Shown piece after piece: positions 5,760-12,180 of a stretch of DNA of 12,180 bases. Position 1 is the stretch's first letter, and every line of letters begins with the position of its first letter. Both the position numbers and the translations under genes were made by a program. Where the stretch lies: contig CAZYPX010000051.1 in NCBI GenBank assembly GCA_964649675.1, forward strand, positions 1 to 12,180, given 5' to 3'. The notes under the pieces were generated by a model. It searched no databases. It saw only the letters and a list, made by a program, of their open reading frames with translations, and was not told the DNA's origin. This DNA comes from CAZVCG01 sp964649675. GTDB taxonomy: Bacteria > Pseudomonadota > Alphaproteobacteria > UBA9219.

Positions 5760-6677
5760 CTAGGACAAGGCGTTAAGAACGGTATCAACGCTTAGTTCGC
5801 TCAGCGGCTTTCCCTGAAGCCACGTTACGCGTGGCCCTTTGGGTGACGACCATAACGGATCGACCTTGTCGGACATCAGGGCGACCGTTCGCCCGCCTAC
5901 GGCAGCGGCAAGGTGTGTCGGCCCCGTGTCATTGCCGATGACACACGCGGCCTTGCGTGCTAACGCGGCCACTTGTCCCAGCGACGTTTGGCCGCACAAG
6001 TCGATGACATGCGGCGCGAACGATACGATTTCGCGAATGGCGTAACCGTCGGCGTTCGTGCCGATGGCCGCGCTGCCGATGCCTTTTTCCTGAAGTTTAT
6101 TGGCCAGCTCAGCGTATTTTTCCGCAGGCCAGCGTTTGTAGAGCCGGTTCGGCGCGCACCCGGGTATAAGCAACGCAAACTTTTCGGGAAGCTGAAACGC
6201 GTCCAGCGGCCCATCGAGCCATGAAACGTCGATGGTTTCCGGCAACGTGATCCCCGCTCTTTCCAGCTGCGCTTTGATGAAACCCGTGAAATGCGAACCG
6301 GATACTGGCGGCCACAGGCGCGGATGCGAACAATACGGCGCGGCGCCCGACCATTCGCGGCCAAACGGACCGCCGAGCAAAAAGTATAAAATCGTCTGGC
6401 GCGTTTTGCCTTGAAGATCGTAAACGCGCGTGGGCTTAAAGCGGCGCGTGCTGCGCGCAAGCCGCCACCAAGCGTCGGCGCGCCATTTCGGCGCGCGCGG
6501 ATCGACGATTACACGGTCGAACCACGGCATCTTTTTCGCGAAGCCTTCAAAGGCGGGCATCGTCAGAAGCGCGATTTCCGCTTTCGTGTGCGCGTTGCGG
6601 ATCGCCTGAAACGCCGCAAAGCACAACACCAAATCCCCCAACGCCCCAAGACGAATGACAAGAATGCGTTCGGTCAT
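5760..6677 (-). CDS. Glycosyltransferase family 9 protein (heptosyltransferase-like)
   Basis: This 305-residue GT-B protein resembles WaaC/WaaF-type ADP-heptose transferases that build the LPS inner core at the inner leaflet of the inner membrane. The N-terminal LVIRLGALGDL carries the usual Asp (Asp15) of the acceptor domain. The donor-binding half has IPGCAPNRLYKRWP (171-184) and the signature GNDTGPTHLAAA (248-259). The ATG at 6677 overlaps the upstream family-4 gene by four bases (ATGA) and follows an AGGG, so it is translationally coupled. It is the last gene of the bamA-to-lpxB run. Being coupled to lipid A genes supports a role in LPS core or a surface glycan, but donor and acceptor cannot be inferred from sequence alone, so I give no symbol. 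Confidence 0.85.
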   Translation of the reverse strand: MTERILVIRLGALGDLVLCFAAFQAIRNAHTKAEIALLTMPAFEGFAKKMPWFDRVIVDPRAPKWRADAWWRLARSTRRFKPTRVYDLQGKTRQTILYFLLGGPFGREWSGAAPYCSHPRLWPPVSGSHFTGFIKAQLERAGITLPETIDVSWLDGPLDAFQLPEKFALLIPGCAPNRLYKRWPAEKYAELANKLQEKGIGSAAIGTNADGYAIREIVSFAPHVIDLCGQTSLGQVAALARKAACVIGNDTGPTHLAAAVGGRTVALMSDKVDPLWSSPKGPRVTWLQGKPLSELSVDTVLNALS

Positions 6678-7816
6678 CGCGCCCTGCCCAACAACGCCTC
6701 ATAAACGGCTAAAGTACCGTCGATCATTTTCTGTCGGGAAAACTTTTCGCGCGCGCTTTTCTGCGATGCTTGCGCCATACGCGCGCGCGCGCCAGATGAA
6801 AGATTAAGCGCACGTTCGATAGCTGCCGCCCATGCTTGAGGGTTTTCAGGCGGAAGGCGCCAACCGGTTTCGCCGTCCTCCACCGTTTCCACCGTCGCGC
6901 CGAGGTCGCTCGCGATCACGGGAACGCCCATGGCCATGGCCTCGACCGGCACGCGGCCAAAGCCTTCCGGCACCTGAGACGGCACAACGACGACATCGGC
7001 CAAGCTGTAAGCCGAGGGCATGTCGGAATTATGATCGACAAGCTTAACTTTGCCACTCAACCCCTTGGAAAGAATGAGGTCGATGAGTTTCAGGCGATAC
7101 GCTTCGCGCCCCTGATCGTCGCCCATGATGATGCCGATGACCTCGCCAACGGAGGGCGTCAACAACGCCATCGCTTCAATGAAAAGCTTGTGCCCCTTGA
7201 TAGGCGACAGCCGCGCGGGCATGAGAACAATACGTTGGCCATCCTTCACGCCCCACGCCTGTCGCAAGGTCGCTTTGCGCGGCTCTGTCACGTCTTCCGG
7301 CGAAAATTTGGACGTGTCGAGGCCGCGATGGACGACATGTATTTTCTGAGGATCGACACCGTAAGATTCGACGATGTGATCCTTGATGAATTGCGAAATG
7401 GCGATGATCTTGTCGCCCCGCGTCATCACGCGGTTGTAAAACTTCTTGAACGGGTTCGAAAACTTATAGGCCGCATGAAATGTCGTGACGTATGGGGTTT
7501 TGACGATGCGGCACGCGATCCATGCGCTCCATGCCGGTGCGCGGCTGCGCGCGTGAACAAGTCCAATGTTTTTTTGGCGGATAAATTTCGTCAGCCACAG
7601 CGCGTTTTCGAGGATAACAAATGGGTTTTTGCTTTTGACGTTTTTTTGGAAGTGAAGCCCGTTGTGGCGTTCCACCTCCTCAACGCGTCTTCCGCCTGAC
7701 GAAACGACGAAAGCTGGATAACCGCGCAACGTCAGGCCTTCCACCATATCGACGCACGATTGTTCCGCGCCGCCCGCGCCAAGGTTTGGAATGACTTGCA
7801 ACACGGCGGGTTTCAT
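6674..7816 (-). CDS. Glycosyltransferase family 4 protein
   Basis: This 380-residue retaining GT-B transferase opens with VLQVIPNLGAGGAEQ, the glycine-rich acceptor-domain start of GT4 enzymes. The nucleotide-sugar half shows MPARLSPIKGHKLFIEA (about 199-215) and the EX7E motif Glu284-Glu292 in EGFGRVPVE, followed by AMAMGVPVIASDLGA. No signal peptide or membrane span is evident, which fits a protein working at the cytoplasmic face. The frame is open 27 codons further upstream inside lpxB, but the ATG at 7816 is chosen because it begins the conserved first strand and makes an ATGA overlap with the lpxB stop. Its 3' end overlaps the family-9 gene the same way. It probably adds a hexose or similar sugar to the LPS core or a related glycan; the sugar is unknown. 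Confidence 0.87.
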   Translation of the reverse strand: MKPAVLQVIPNLGAGGAEQSCVDMVEGLTLRGYPAFVVSSGGRRVEEVERHNGLHFQKNVKSKNPFVILENALWLTKFIRQKNIGLVHARSRAPAWSAWIACRIVKTPYVTTFHAAYKFSNPFKKFYNRVMTRGDKIIAISQFIKDHIVESYGVDPQKIHVVHRGLDTSKFSPEDVTEPRKATLRQAWGVKDGQRIVLMPARLSPIKGHKLFIEAMALLTPSVGEVIGIIMGDDQGREAYRLKLIDLILSKGLSGKVKLVDHNSDMPSAYSLADVVVVPSQVPEGFGRVPVEAMAMGVPVIASDLGATVETVEDGETGWRLPPENPQAWAAAIERALNLSSGARARMAQASQKSAREKFSRQKMIDGTLAVYEALLGRAR

Positions 7817-8997
7817 AGGCGATTCCGCTTCCGGCACACGTCGAGCACAACCTCCGCCGCGCGGTCGGACGGCACGAACTGGCCGCGCCCCAGCCATTCG
7901 GCGATGGATTCCAGCGCGTCGCTTTGGTCCTGCCGCGAGGAAGGGTTGCTCATGAGCTCGTGCACGGCGGCGGCCAGCTTTTCCGGCGTGCAGTTTTCCT
8001 GCAAATACTCCGGCATGATCATGCTGTCTTGCATAATGTTGACCAGCGTCGCATATTTTATTTTGCTCACGCGGCGGAAAATCGCCGCCGTGAGCGCGTT
8101 AGCCTTATAAGCGATAACCGTTGGTAGCCTGGCCATTGCCAACTCGACCGAAATCGTGCCCGAACAGGCCAGCGCGGCCGTGGCTGCGGCAAAGGCGTCG
8201 TATTTGTCCTCATCGCCCAAGGTGACCTTAACGGGAACCGGCCAGTCGGCTGTTGCTTGCCTTACGGCGGCTTCGACCTGCGGCACAGTAGGAATGACGA
8301 TAAACAGGTTTGAATGATGCGTTATTAGCTTCTCAACCGTCGTCAAAAAGATTGGCAATAAACGTTTGATTTCGCCCATCCTGCTGCCCGGCAACACAAC
8401 AAGAACCTCAGCTTGATCGGGAATCTGGTGTTTGGCGCGAAAACGGGCTGCATCGCCCTTTCCAGCGCCGCTTTCGACGATGGAGTGGCCCACAAACGTG
8501 CACGCAAGGCCCTCTTTCGTGAAATAGGGGGGTTCGAACGGCAGCAAAGCGAGCAGATGCGTCAGGAAACGGGCGATTTTCTTGGCCCGGCCCGATCGCC
8601 ACGCCCAAACCGAGGGCGCCACATAGTGAATAAGGGGCAGTTGCGACACTTCCCGATTCAGTTTCTTGGCGACCCTGAAACAGAAGTCGGGTGAGTCGAT
8701 GGTGATAAGCGCGGCGGGCTGGCGCTTCTTAACTTCGTCAACGGTTTGGCGGATACGGCTCAACAACGACGGAAGGTGACAGAGCACCTCGACGATCCCC
8801 ATGCAGGACAGTTCGGCTTGCGGGAAAAAAAGCTCAAGCCCCTCGGCCACCATGCGCTCGCCGCCGATGCCCGCAAAACGCGCCTTGCCGTTCGTTTGTT
8901 TCTTTAGGGCAACCATCAACCGTGCGCCCAGCACATCGCCCGACGCTTCGCCGGCAATAAGGAAAAAGAGGGGGGATTCAAATTTCGGCTCAGTCAT
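7813..8997 (-). CDS. lpxB: Lipid-A-disaccharide synthase
   Basis: This 394-residue GT19 enzyme joins 2,3-diacylglucosamine 1-phosphate (lipid X) to UDP-2,3-diacylglucosamine, making the lipid A disaccharide backbone at the inner membrane. Visible landmarks are AGEASGD (15-21), IDSPDF with Asp101 (the usual catalytic-region Asp), APSVWAWR (127-134), LPGSRMGEI (202-210) with its conserved Arg, and CSGTISVELA in the donor-binding half. The length is close to the family norm. The ATG at 8997 overlaps the end of lpxI by eight bases, and its TGA overlaps the family-4 transferase start by four. Its substrate is exactly the product of the gene before it. Confidence 0.96.
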   Translation of the reverse strand: MTEPKFESPLFFLIAGEASGDVLGARLMVALKKQTNGKARFAGIGGERMVAEGLELFFPQAELSCMGIVEVLCHLPSLLSRIRQTVDEVKKRQPAALITIDSPDFCFRVAKKLNREVSQLPLIHYVAPSVWAWRSGRAKKIARFLTHLLALLPFEPPYFTKEGLACTFVGHSIVESGAGKGDAARFRAKHQIPDQAEVLVVLPGSRMGEIKRLLPIFLTTVEKLITHHSNLFIVIPTVPQVEAAVRQATADWPVPVKVTLGDEDKYDAFAAATAALACSGTISVELAMARLPTVIAYKANALTAAIFRRVSKIKYATLVNIMQDSMIMPEYLQENCTPEKLAAAVHELMSNPSSRQDQSDALESIAEWLGRGQFVPSDRAAEVVLDVCRKRNRL

Positions 8998-9820
8998 TGA
9001 CCTTTAGGCCCATCAAAAACATTCCAGAGGCATCCGCCGCCGCCAACGTCTTTTCCCGTTCGACCAAGAGGCTACGTCCCTCCTGAATAGCAATGCCGCG
9101 CAAGCCTGCCTGCGCTGCAGCGGCCACAGTTTCCGGCCCGATGGTGGGCAGGTCAAAGCGGTTGTCCTGTTGCGGTTTGGCGATTTTGACGAGAACGCCG
9201 CCCGGCCCTTCCCGCCGCAACCCAACGCAACGGTTCAACAGCGCGTCGGTGCCTTCGATGGCCTCGACGCCAAGCACAATGCCTTGCTGAACGACGACCG
9301 ATTGCCCGACATCGACCGCGCCTAAAGCTTTGGCGACTTCTATTCCGCGTTGTATGTCTTTCTGGGCGTCGTCGTCCGGCTGGGTTTTTGTCAGAACGCC
9401 TTCGGGAGTCAGAAGGTCGGCGAAACCCTCGTGCGCGCCAACCACGCGCACACCGCCCTCTTCCTCAAACACTTTGCCGATGGCGCGAAGCAAACCGTCA
9501 TCGCCGAGACTGTTCATCCCGATTTTTGCGAGCACCTTGACCGTGAACCAGTCGGGCTTGATTTCCAGCAGCGAGGGCCGACGTACGCGCCCAATCATCA
9601 CGATGTCCGTAATGCCCTGCTCGACGAAAAGCTCCTTAAGCTTGCCGCCATCGCCCAAACGCAACCACCTGTGGGGGACATCCTTCGCCAAATCAGGATC
9701 GGCATGGCCCTCAAGGCAAACCACAAAAAAATCGCGGCCTAGCTTTTGACACGCCGCGATCAACTGCCGCGCCACCTTTCCGCCGCCAGCGATAATTCCG
9801 AGTTTGGAGGCGGCGTTCAT
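8990..9820 (-). CDS. lpxI: UDP-2,3-diacylglucosamine pyrophosphatase, LpxI type
   Basis: This 276-residue protein (formerly DUF1009) cleaves UDP-2,3-diacylglucosamine to lipid X and UMP. It is the alphaproteobacterial replacement for the metallophosphatase LpxH, with a different fold and chemistry. The N-terminal domain starts LGIIAGGGKVARQL and contains MIGRVRRPSL. The C-terminal domain has GAHEG, the ALGAVDVGQSVVVQQG segment and NRFDLPTIGPETV, whose Asp223 probably corresponds to the essential Asp of the Caulobacter enzyme. Start ATG 9820 lies nine bases after the lpxA stop, with only a weak AGG upstream, so translation probably relies on coupling. The order lpxA-lpxI-lpxB matches the pathway and supports the assignment. 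Confidence 0.94.
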   Translation of the reverse strand: MNAASKLGIIAGGGKVARQLIAACQKLGRDFFVVCLEGHADPDLAKDVPHRWLRLGDGGKLKELFVEQGITDIVMIGRVRRPSLLEIKPDWFTVKVLAKIGMNSLGDDGLLRAIGKVFEEEGGVRVVGAHEGFADLLTPEGVLTKTQPDDDAQKDIQRGIEVAKALGAVDVGQSVVVQQGIVLGVEAIEGTDALLNRCVGLRREGPGGVLVKIAKPQQDNRFDLPTIGPETVAAAAQAGLRGIAIQEGRSLLVEREKTLAAADASGMFLMGLKVND

Positions 9821-9829
9821 GGCAAAGAC

Positions 9830-10624
9830 CTAAGCGCCGCCTTGCGGCTGGCATAAAGGGCGGTTGTTGCGATTACGGACAAAATTGATCACGCTGGCGA
9901 CAAGTTTTTGATCGGCATAAAGCCCCGTCACGTCTTCGAGCCGTTCGGCCATCGTGCCTTCGGAGGCGAACAACATGCGATAGGCGCTGCGCAACGCTTG
10001 TATTTCATCGCGCCCAAACCCGCGTCGTTCAAGCCCTACCAGATTCAGGCCCGCCAAATGGGCGCGTTCGCCTTTGACCAAGCCATAGGGAATCACGTCG
10101 TTTTCGACACCCGACATGCCGCCGATCATCGCATGCGCCCCGATGCGCACGAATTGCTGGATAGCCGCCAAGCCGCCGATGATGGCGAAATCGCCGACGG
10201 TCACGTGCCCGGCCAGCGTGGCGTTGTTCGCCATAATGACGTTGTTGCCCACGATGCAGTCATGCGCGACGTGCGAGCTCATCATAAAAAGGCAATTGTC
10301 GCCCACGCGCGTCACCATCCCGCCGCCTTCGGTGCCAGGGTTCATCGTGACGTGTTCGCGGATCTGGTTGTTCGCGCCGATCTCCAATGTGGATGGCTCG
10401 CCATGATATTTCAAATCCTGCGGCCTGTGCCCGATGGAGGCGAAGGGATAAATGACCGTTTTCGAACCGATACGTGTGCGCCCATCCACCACGACATGCG
10501 CGATGAGATTTACGCCGTCGCCAAGCTGCACGTCAGGCCCGACAATGCAGTAAGGGCCGATGGTCACGTCTTTGCCGATTTCAGCCTTGGGATCGACGAT
10601 CGCGGTGGCGTGAATGTTCGACAT
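9830..10624 (-). CDS. lpxA: Acyl-ACP--UDP-N-acetylglucosamine O-acyltransferase
   Basis: This 264-residue enzyme transfers 3-hydroxyacyl from ACP to UDP-GlcNAc, the first lipid A step. The N-terminal two thirds is a left-handed beta helix of hexapeptide repeats (about 1-185), then a helical tail. The catalytic His121 sits in SSHVAHDC (E. coli His125), with His118 and His140 matching E. coli His122 and His144. Gly169 matches E. coli Gly173, the residue that lets that enzyme use C14 chains, so a long hydroxyacyl chain is plausible. The oddity is Gln156 where E. coli has His160 (AIQQF against AVHQF). MNPGTEGGG near residue 95 is typical of alphaproteobacteria. The ATG shares one base with the fabZ stop (TAATG), so the two are coupled. 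Confidence 0.95.
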   Translation of the reverse strand: MSNIHATAIVDPKAEIGKDVTIGPYCIVGPDVQLGDGVNLIAHVVVDGRTRIGSKTVIYPFASIGHRPQDLKYHGEPSTLEIGANNQIREHVTMNPGTEGGGMVTRVGDNCLFMMSSHVAHDCIVGNNVIMANNATLAGHVTVGDFAIIGGLAAIQQFVRIGAHAMIGGMSGVENDVIPYGLVKGERAHLAGLNLVGLERRGFGRDEIQALRSAYRMLFASEGTMAERLEDVTGLYADQKLVASVINFVRNRNNRPLCQPQGGA

Positions 10625-11118
10625 TACGCCTCAGGCATCTTGCCGGAATCAGGCACCAGCATGGCGGTGTAGATCGCTTCGGCGCACAAAGTATCGCCGA
10701 CATAGGCTTCGCCCTGAAACTTCCAGACGTGGCCGCGTTGACGTTCTTTCTTGACCTTGATGCGCAATTGATCGCCGGGCAACACAGGCTTGCGGAAACG
10801 CCCGCTCTCGATCGTCATAAAATAGACGACATGCGAATCCGCGTCGACCCCTTCGAGGGAGTCCACAACCAGCGTGGCGGCCGTTTGCGCCATGGCTTCG
10901 ATAATGAGAACGCCCGGCATGATCGGATGGTTTGGGAAGTGCCCCTGAAAAAAAGGTTCGTTAAACGTGACGTTCTTGACTCCCGTGCAACTTTCGCCGC
11001 GAACGATATCTTCGACGCGATCAATGAGCAGCATCGGATAACGATGCGGGATGCGCTTCATGATTCCGTGAATATCAATTTTTTTTTCTGAAGCTTTTTT
11101 ATCTTTTTCGTCTTTCAT
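10624..11118 (-). CDS. fabZ: 3-hydroxyacyl-ACP dehydratase FabZ
   Basis: This 164-residue hot-dog-fold enzyme dehydrates 3-hydroxyacyl-ACP in fatty acid synthesis and so competes with LpxA for the same substrate, a common reason for their pairing. The conserved start MKRIPHRYPMLLIDRV and the active-site motif with His60 and Glu74 (GHFPNHPIMPGVLIIEAMAQ) are intact. The open frame extends another 76 codons upstream over the ompH end, but the ATG at 11118 gives the normal length. The N-terminus has a Lys-rich extension (residues 2-13) encoded by A-runs, including nine A on the coding strand (11079-11087). The ribosome site is weak (GAAAG). It lies 74 bases after ompH, where lpxD usually stands. 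Confidence 0.95.
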   Translation of the reverse strand: MKDEKDKKASEKKIDIHGIMKRIPHRYPMLLIDRVEDIVRGESCTGVKNVTFNEPFFQGHFPNHPIMPGVLIIEAMAQTAATLVVDSLEGVDADSHVVYFMTIESGRFRKPVLPGDQLRIKVKKERQRGHVWKFQGEAYVGDTLCAEAIYTAMLVPDSGKMPEA

Positions 11119-11192
11119 GCTTTCTTTCGGCTTTTGACGGCCTTTCCCTGCTAATAAAATGACACTACGCGAAAACGAACACGATATATCGC
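11119..11192 (-). other. 74-bp gap between ompH and fabZ where lpxD is usually found
   Basis: In most alphaproteobacterial clusters of this type lpxD lies between ompH and fabZ. Here the gap is only 74 bp, AT-rich, and holds no recognisable lpxD remnant or clear terminator. It is the largest gap in the otherwise overlapping cluster and could hold an internal promoter. Confidence 0.5.
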
Positions 11193-11834
11193 TCAACGGG
11201 CCTTCTTTTTCAATAGCCCCGGTTCTGCCCTCGACGGGGCCGGTTTGTCCTCGTCCTCGGGAACGACCTTGACCGGAACGTGCGGCAAAGCCGTGTCGAG
11301 ACGCGCCAAAACGTCGTTGGTAATATCCATCTTTTTGTCGCTCCAAAGAACCTGTTGCTTGACAATAACGATGTTGGCGCCCCTTTCCCGGGCCAGCGCG
11401 TTAACCGTATCCAGCAAGCTTTTGCGAACGACGTTCATGGAATCCGTAAACGCCTGATCCAACGCCTTGCGGCGAGTCTGGACCTGACGCTCCACGGACA
11501 GGAACCTTTGGCGCAAGCGCTGTTCTTTTTCAGCGTACTCATCAGGGGCCACCTTGTCGCGAAGGGACGCCAAATCCTTCTCGGCCTGACGAAGCTCTTT
11601 CTCCTCGCCGGATATTTCCGTCTGGAACCTGGCGCGTTGGGACTCGAGCTGCTGTTGCACGCTCTTTGCGGCCAGCGACTCCTCAAGAATGCGCTGCACG
11701 TCTATGATCGCGACCACGGGAGCCGGCAACGTTCCGCTCGTTGCGGCGCTTTGGGCAAAAGCCCCGACCCGCATCAAGACTATCGCGAAGACAAGCCCCG
11801 CGAAAAGCCATGCGCGCAACGTTTGCAGGCGCAT
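11193..11834 (-). CDS. ompH: OmpH/Skp family periplasmic chaperone
   Basis: This 213-residue protein has a signal peptide (basic MRLQTLR, hydrophobic core about 9-22, likely cleavage after AFA at residue 27). It continues with APVVAIIDVQRILEESLAAK, the usual start of mature OmpH/Skp. A long charged coiled-coil region (about 55-150) would form the tentacles that hold unfolded outer-membrane proteins. The strand IVIVKQQVLWSDKKMDITNDVLARLD closes the trimer body, a well-kept family feature. The Pro/Lys-rich tail (190-213) makes it longer than E. coli Skp. The ATG at 11834 is preceded by GAGG at five bases and shares one base with the bamA stop (TGATG). The open frame upstream overlaps bamA and lacks a signal peptide, so it is rejected. 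It delivers clients to BamA, encoded just before it. Confidence 0.92.
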   Translation of the reverse strand: MRLQTLRAWLFAGLVFAIVLMRVGAFAQSAATSGTLPAPVVAIIDVQRILEESLAAKSVQQQLESQRARFQTEISGEEKELRQAEKDLASLRDKVAPDEYAEKEQRLRQRFLSVERQVQTRRKALDQAFTDSMNVVRKSLLDTVNALARERGANIVIVKQQVLWSDKKMDITNDVLARLDTALPHVPVKVVPEDEDKPAPSRAEPGLLKKKAR

Positions 11835-12180
11835 CAAAACCTCGTTCCGAAGCTGAAGTGAACAATTTCGGTCTTGTCGTACGACTTTTTCAAGACGGCC
11901 TTGGCAACGTCGAGACGCACGGGACCGAAAGGCGATTGCCACGTCGCTCCGATGCCAACGCTGGCGCGGATGTTTTCCTCGTTCATGAATCTCTCGCCGG
12001 GACGCGGCTTTTCGTCGTTGTGGCCCAACGTGCCCGCATCGGCGAAAACATGCCCCTTAAAGCCCAGATCGTCAGGCAAAAACGTCGGCATCGTGAGCTC
12101 GACGGTGCCGCGCGTAAAACGGTTGCCGCCCAACGCGTCGTTGACGCCGCCCGACAAATCGCGCGGCCCAAAGCCGGCGT
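11834..12180 (-). CDS. bamA: Outer membrane protein assembly factor BamA, C-terminal part
   Basis: Only the last 115 codons are in the window; the start, the POTRA domains and most of the barrel lie beyond the right edge. The visible part begins AGFGPRDLSGG and continues ALGGNRFTRGTVELTMPTFLP, matching the late barrel strands of BamA. Then come GHVFADAGTLG and ATWQSPFGPVRLDVA, both typical of the Omp85 barrel end. The protein ends FSFGTRF, with the terminal Phe and alternating aromatic pattern of the outer-membrane insertion signal. BamA is the core of the machine that folds beta-barrel proteins into the outer membrane. It is directly followed by ompH with a one-base overlap. The in-frame TTG at 12157 is internal, not a start. 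Confidence 0.92.
   Translation of the reverse strand, partial: AGFGPRDLSGGVNDALGGNRFTRGTVELTMPTFLPDDLGFKGHVFADAGTLGHNDEKPRPGERFMNEENIRASVGIGATWQSPFGPVRLDVAKAVLKKSYDKTEIVHFSFGTRF

Noticed and set aside
11119..11346. A 76-codon N-terminal extension of fabZ reaching into ompH
   Set aside because: It overlaps the ompH coding end, has a low-complexity basic sequence, and would make FabZ far longer than its family.
11835..11942. A 36-codon N-terminal extension of ompH
   Set aside because: It overlaps the bamA end and would bury the signal peptide. The ATG at 11834 has a good ribosome site and a proper signal sequence.

Overview
The window reads as part of an alphaproteobacterial chromosome. It is GC-rich and almost fully coding, and it carries three alphaproteobacterial hallmarks: a ChvI/ChvG-type two-component pair, an LpxI-type (not LpxH) UDP-diacylglucosamine hydrolase, and the bamA-ompH-fabZ-lpxA-lpxI-lpxB envelope cluster. 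I cannot name the genus. I see no mobile element, CRISPR array, rRNA or tRNA, and most of the content is core metabolism and envelope biogenesis.

Left part (1-3942, minus strand). Transcription runs right to left. chvI, a response regulator with a GTG start, is followed six bases later by its sensor kinase gene chvG. That kinase reading frame is interrupted by one in-frame TGA (2623-2625): sequence on both sides is intact and in the same frame, so 569 codon positions of kinase are split into a 201-residue sensor half and a kinase half. After a 241-bp gap with a candidate promoter and a palindrome comes an acetyl-CoA acetyltransferase (thiolase) with all catalytic residues. One base after its stop begins a tautomerase-family gene that runs off the window edge.

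Middle (3943-5757). A 345-bp divergent region separates chvI from guaB (IMP dehydrogenase, plus strand). It holds a nested inverted repeat that looks like a minus-strand terminator or a structured leader, and a weak guaB promoter candidate. guaB ends only two bases from the end of the opposing cluster.

Right part (5760-12180, minus strand). This is one tightly packed envelope operon read from the right edge: bamA (3' end only), ompH/skp, fabZ, lpxA, lpxI, lpxB, then a family-4 and a family-9 glycosyltransferase. Most junctions overlap by 1-8 bases. Together the genes cover outer-membrane protein assembly (BamA), periplasmic chaperoning (OmpH/Skp), 3-hydroxyacyl-ACP turnover (FabZ) and early lipid A synthesis (LpxA, LpxI, LpxB). 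The two glycosyltransferases probably add sugars to the lipid A core or a related surface glycan. lpxD, usually found between ompH and fabZ, is missing here.

The points most worth a second look are the stop codon inside chvG, the missing lpxD, a Gln replacing a usually conserved active-site His in LpxA, the thiolase-tautomerase coupling, and the structured chvI-guaB intergenic region. I found no convincing sign of a wholly new system.
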